Part shown: positions 7,162 through 9,152 of the stretch, piece after piece
How positions within the stretch are numbered: the stretch's first letter is position 1
Layout of the letters: each line of letters opens with the position of its first letter
Assembly (NCBI GenBank): GCA_023396795.1
Contig: JAEWUY010000051.1
Coordinates: 1 to 9,152, forward strand
DNA: 9,152 nucleotides
Source of the DNA: Bacillota bacterium
GTDB taxonomy: Bacteria > Bacillota_I > Bacilli_A > RFN20 > CAG-826
Direction: 5' to 3'
Notes under the pieces: generated by a model
Database searches by the model: none
What the model was told of the DNA's origin: nothing
What the model saw: the letters and a program-made list of their open reading frames with translations, nothing else
Translations under genes and position numbers: made by a program

Positions 7162-8949
7162 CTATTCTAACTTTGTTTGTATCTCAAAAACGCGTTGATA
7201 CAAGCCCTTTCGTGCGACTAATTCATCGTGAGTACCTTGCTCGCTAATTGTTCCGTTTTCTAAAACAATAATTAAATCAGCGTCCTTAGCTGTAGCGATG
7301 CGGTGGGTAATAATTAATGTGGTGGTGTCATCCGCTCTTTTTCTTAAAGCTGTGCGAATATTAATATCTGTTTCAGTGTCCACAGCACTAAGTGAGTCAT
7401 CAAAGATTAAAATGGGCGCCTTATTAATGATTGTTCGAGCTATTGCTAAACGCTGTCTTTGTCCACCCGATAAAGTTACGCCTTTTTCACCGACTGGAGT
7501 TTCATAGCCTTGCTTAAAGGTCAAAATATTATCGTGAATATCTGCAATTCGCGCCGCTTTATAAACTTCTTCTTCGCTCGCGTTTGGATTGGCGATTCGA
7601 ATATTGCTAATAATTGTTTTCGAAAACAAGAAAGGCTCTTGTAAAACAGTGGCGACATTTTGACGAATGTGTGAGCGAGAAATTTCTTTAATATCGCGTC
7701 CATCGATAAGAATTCGTCCCGAAGTCGGATCATATAGACGGGTTAATAAATGAGCAAGTGTTGATTTACCAGCGCCTGTTTTACCTAATACAGCAACAGT
7801 CGCGCCTTTTTTAATATTTAAATTAACATCATGAAGAACTGGTTCGCTTGCGTCATCAAATTGATAAGCAACATTTTCAAAAATGATGTCACCTTTAATT
7901 TTCGGTGTCGCTCCAGTTACGATATCTTCTACTGGTTCATTAAGAATTATCATCAAGCGATCCATTGAGGCAACAGCCCGGGCCATATTGGAGAGAATGG
8001 TCGCGACATCGCGAATGGGCCACACCATCATATTGACGAATGTAAAGCCCACAACAAGAGTGCCGACAGTTATATCGCCGCGATAAGCTTGCGCAACGCC
8101 AAATAAGGTTGTTAATAATATTTGTCCAAAGACAAAAATATCGCTCGATGAGAAGAAAAAGGCCGACAATTTCCGCCAATGAATGTATTTTTTGCGATAA
8201 TCAGTCAAACTTTTTTCAAAACTCTCGATTTCATAGGCTTCATTGTTATATGCTTTGACAACGCGAACAGAAGCAAGATTCTCCTCGATTTTTGAAGTCA
8301 TTAGACCTTCAGAATCATCTGTGCGACGATAGCGAACACGAACTTCTTTGATGACAAAAAAGGAATATAAAAACAAAAATGGTAGTAAGGTCATTGAAAT
8401 TAAGGCTAACTGCCAGTTAATAGAAAAAAGAATTGAAAAAGAAAAAGTAACAATTAGGAAAGTATAAAAAATGGAATACGCTTCGCGAGTTACGAAACGG
8501 CGAAAAACATCCTCATCGCGTGTGCATGTTTGAATGACATCGCCACTGCGAGCCTTTTTCATAAACGGATAAGGCAGACGCTCGATATGGTAAAACAGTT
8601 TTAGTTGCATGTTTTTGGCCATGCCTGGACCGATATAGGATCGAATAAGAAAGCGCGATAAGGCCATTAACGCCACGGCAATGGCAATAGTCACAATAAT
8701 AATTGAAAAAACCCAAAGGTTTTCGCTTAAAAATTGGGGACCGCCAAATATATTAGCAATGAATAATTCAAGCGATCCAGCGGCAGGAGCTAAGAAAATA
8801 TCACCCTTTAATGTATCGATAAGTACTTTGCTAATAAAACTCGAGAGAACTTGAAAAAAAACTGAGAAAAACAGCACGACAAAATGAATAATATAAATCT
8901 TACCGATTCCTTGAAGGGCTTCTTTAATGAGTTTAAAATATTTCTTCAT
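7162..8949 (-). CDS. ABC exporter half-transporter, degenerate-site subunit (BmrC/LmrC-like)
   Basis: This 595-residue half-transporter has six predicted membrane segments (about 18-42, 78-104, 158-178, 178-200, 262-285 and 293-312) and a C-terminal nucleotide-binding domain. It carries Walker A GKTGAGKST (389-397), Q-loop Gln437, signature LSGGQ (493-497) and H-loop His549. Walker B reads ILIFDDSLSAVD: Asp518 replaces the catalytic Glu. This is the mark of the non-hydrolytic site subunit in heterodimeric exporters such as BmrCD, LmrCD and TM287/288. It is the first gene of the operon, and its partner follows after one base. The best Shine-Dalgarno candidate (minus-strand GGAA, 8964-8961) lies 11 bases from the ATG, which is far, so expression may be limited. 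No clean consensus promoter is seen upstream on the minus strand. A 17-bp inverted repeat at 8987-9003 could be an operator. Confidence 0.92.
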   Translation of the reverse strand: MKKYFKLIKEALQGIGKIYIIHFVVLFFSVFFQVLSSFISKVLIDTLKGDIFLAPAAGSLELFIANIFGGPQFLSENLWVFSIIIVTIAIAVALMALSRFLIRSYIGPGMAKNMQLKLFYHIERLPYPFMKKARSGDVIQTCTRDEDVFRRFVTREAYSIFYTFLIVTFSFSILFSINWQLALISMTLLPFLFLYSFFVIKEVRVRYRRTDDSEGLMTSKIEENLASVRVVKAYNNEAYEIESFEKSLTDYRKKYIHWRKLSAFFFSSSDIFVFGQILLTTLFGVAQAYRGDITVGTLVVGFTFVNMMVWPIRDVATILSNMARAVASMDRLMIILNEPVEDIVTGATPKIKGDIIFENVAYQFDDASEPVLHDVNLNIKKGATVAVLGKTGAGKSTLAHLLTRLYDPTSGRILIDGRDIKEISRSHIRQNVATVLQEPFLFSKTIISNIRIANPNASEEEVYKAARIADIHDNILTFKQGYETPVGEKGVTLSGGQRQRLAIARTIINKAPILIFDDSLSAVDTETDINIRTALRKRADDTTTLIITHRIATAKDADLIIVLENGTISEQGTHDELVARKGLYQRVFEIQTKLE

Positions 8950-8986
8950 TTTATGGTTTATTCCAGCAAGTTATTAGTTTAACCGA

Positions 8987-9003
8987 TTTTCTTTAAAAGA
9001 AAA
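8987..9003. promoter_or_regulatory. 17-bp inverted repeat upstream of the ABC operon, possible operator
   Basis: TTTTCTTT (8987-8994) and AAAGAAAA (8996-9003) are perfect inverted arms around one A. The site lies 38 bases before the ABC start codon, in the divergent gap, where a repressor could act on the minus-strand promoter. The arms use only A and T apart from one C-G pair, so the information content is low. Confidence 0.35.
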
Positions 9004-9036
9004 AGAATAGAATAAAATTTGTTTACAAACTATAAA

Positions 9037-9064
9037 TTGAAAAACTTAATTCCGTTTCTATAAT
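9037..9064 (+). promoter_or_regulatory. Sigma-A promoter of the right-edge gene
   Basis: TTGAAA (9037-9042), a 16-base spacer and a perfect TATAAT (9059-9064) make this the best promoter match in the window. Transcription would start near 9071, giving a leader of about 70 bases before the TTG start at 9141. Confidence 0.75.
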
Positions 9065-9095
9065 GATATCTTCATTTCTGATTTTTCTCTTTTAA

Positions 9096-9122
9096 ATAGA
9101 TGCTATTTTTAATATAGATGCT
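9096..9122 (+). repeat. Direct repeat ATAGATGCT, two copies 18 bp apart
   Basis: ATAGATGCT occurs at 9096-9104 and 9114-9122, so the copies begin exactly 18 bp apart in the leader of the right-edge gene. The first copy also lies in a small hairpin, AAATAG-ATG-CTATTT (9094-9108). The second copy ends 3 bases before the Shine-Dalgarno region. It could be a protein or RNA binding site; nothing in the sequence identifies a partner. Confidence 0.4.
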
Positions 9123-9125
9123 TCC

Positions 9126-9134
9126 AGAAAGGAG
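9126..9134 (+). promoter_or_regulatory. Shine-Dalgarno site deciding a TTG start
   Basis: AGAAAGGAG lies 6 bases before TTG 9141. Its strength and spacing are the main reason to call a TTG start there. Confidence 0.8.
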
Positions 9135-9140
9135 TTCAAC

Positions 9141-9152
9141 TTGAAAAACAAG
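9141..9152 (+). CDS. Start of an unidentified gene (TTG start, cut by the window edge)
   Basis: Only four codons are present: TTG AAA AAC AAG, read as M-K-N-K. The call rests on the strong Shine-Dalgarno site and the consensus promoter upstream, not on protein similarity. A start with several lysines is common for exported or membrane proteins and for small regulators alike, so no function can be given. The gene is divergent from the ABC exporter operon, a position often held by a regulator of the exporter, but that is inference from position alone. Confidence 0.65.

Noticed and set aside
9118..9144. ATG at 9118 as the start of the right-edge gene
   Set aside because: It is out of frame with TTG 9141, reaches TGA after eight codons and has no Shine-Dalgarno site, whereas TTG 9141 has a strong one.

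Overview
The window is AT-rich bacterial DNA with compact gene packing, good Shine-Dalgarno sites in front of some genes, intrinsic terminators and a Firmicute-style heterodimeric ABC exporter. All five complete genes stop with TAA or TAG, and the long reading frames are not interrupted by TGA, so tryptophan is read from TGG and the code looks standard. This fits a low-GC Gram-positive lineage (Bacillota, or a Mycoplasmatota relative that keeps the standard code). The exact taxon cannot be read from this piece.

Layout, left to right. A bidirectional terminator (38-70) closes a two-gene minus-strand operon. Its first gene (2475-3524) encodes a lipocalin-like protein with an RDHS-YG-RDW motif, resembling the AttH/CrtC-type families. 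Its second gene (87-2465) encodes a phosphotransferase of the rifampicin phosphotransferase / PEP-synthase-like family: an ATP-grasp domain, a helical acceptor domain and a swivelling phosphohistidine domain. A 178-bp divergent intergenic region separates this operon from rmuC (3703-5190, plus strand), a membrane-anchored coiled-coil protein with a nuclease-like RmuC domain. A compact bidirectional terminator (5192-5221) lies between rmuC and the converging ABC operon. That minus-strand operon has two genes separated by one base (7162-8949, then 5220-7160). They encode the two halves of an asymmetric ABC exporter: the first has Asp in place of the catalytic Glu, the second has a canonical Walker B. 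A 191-bp divergent region then carries a clear sigma-A-type promoter, a direct repeat in the leader, and a strong Shine-Dalgarno site before a TTG-started gene that runs off the right edge after four codons.

How the genes relate. The lipocalin-like protein and the phosphotransferase are the most unusual part. The stop codon of the first overlaps the Shine-Dalgarno site of the second, so they are probably made together and may act on one small hydrophobic substrate. From memory, a similar lipocalin-like region is fused to a PEP-synthase-like enzyme in some animal proteins; this would need a search to confirm. The ABC exporter is an independent unit, probably for drug or lipid export, and its divergent partner could be its regulator, but four codons do not show this. 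No tRNA, rRNA, CRISPR array, insertion sequence or phage gene was seen. No stretch over 300 bases is without a gene.
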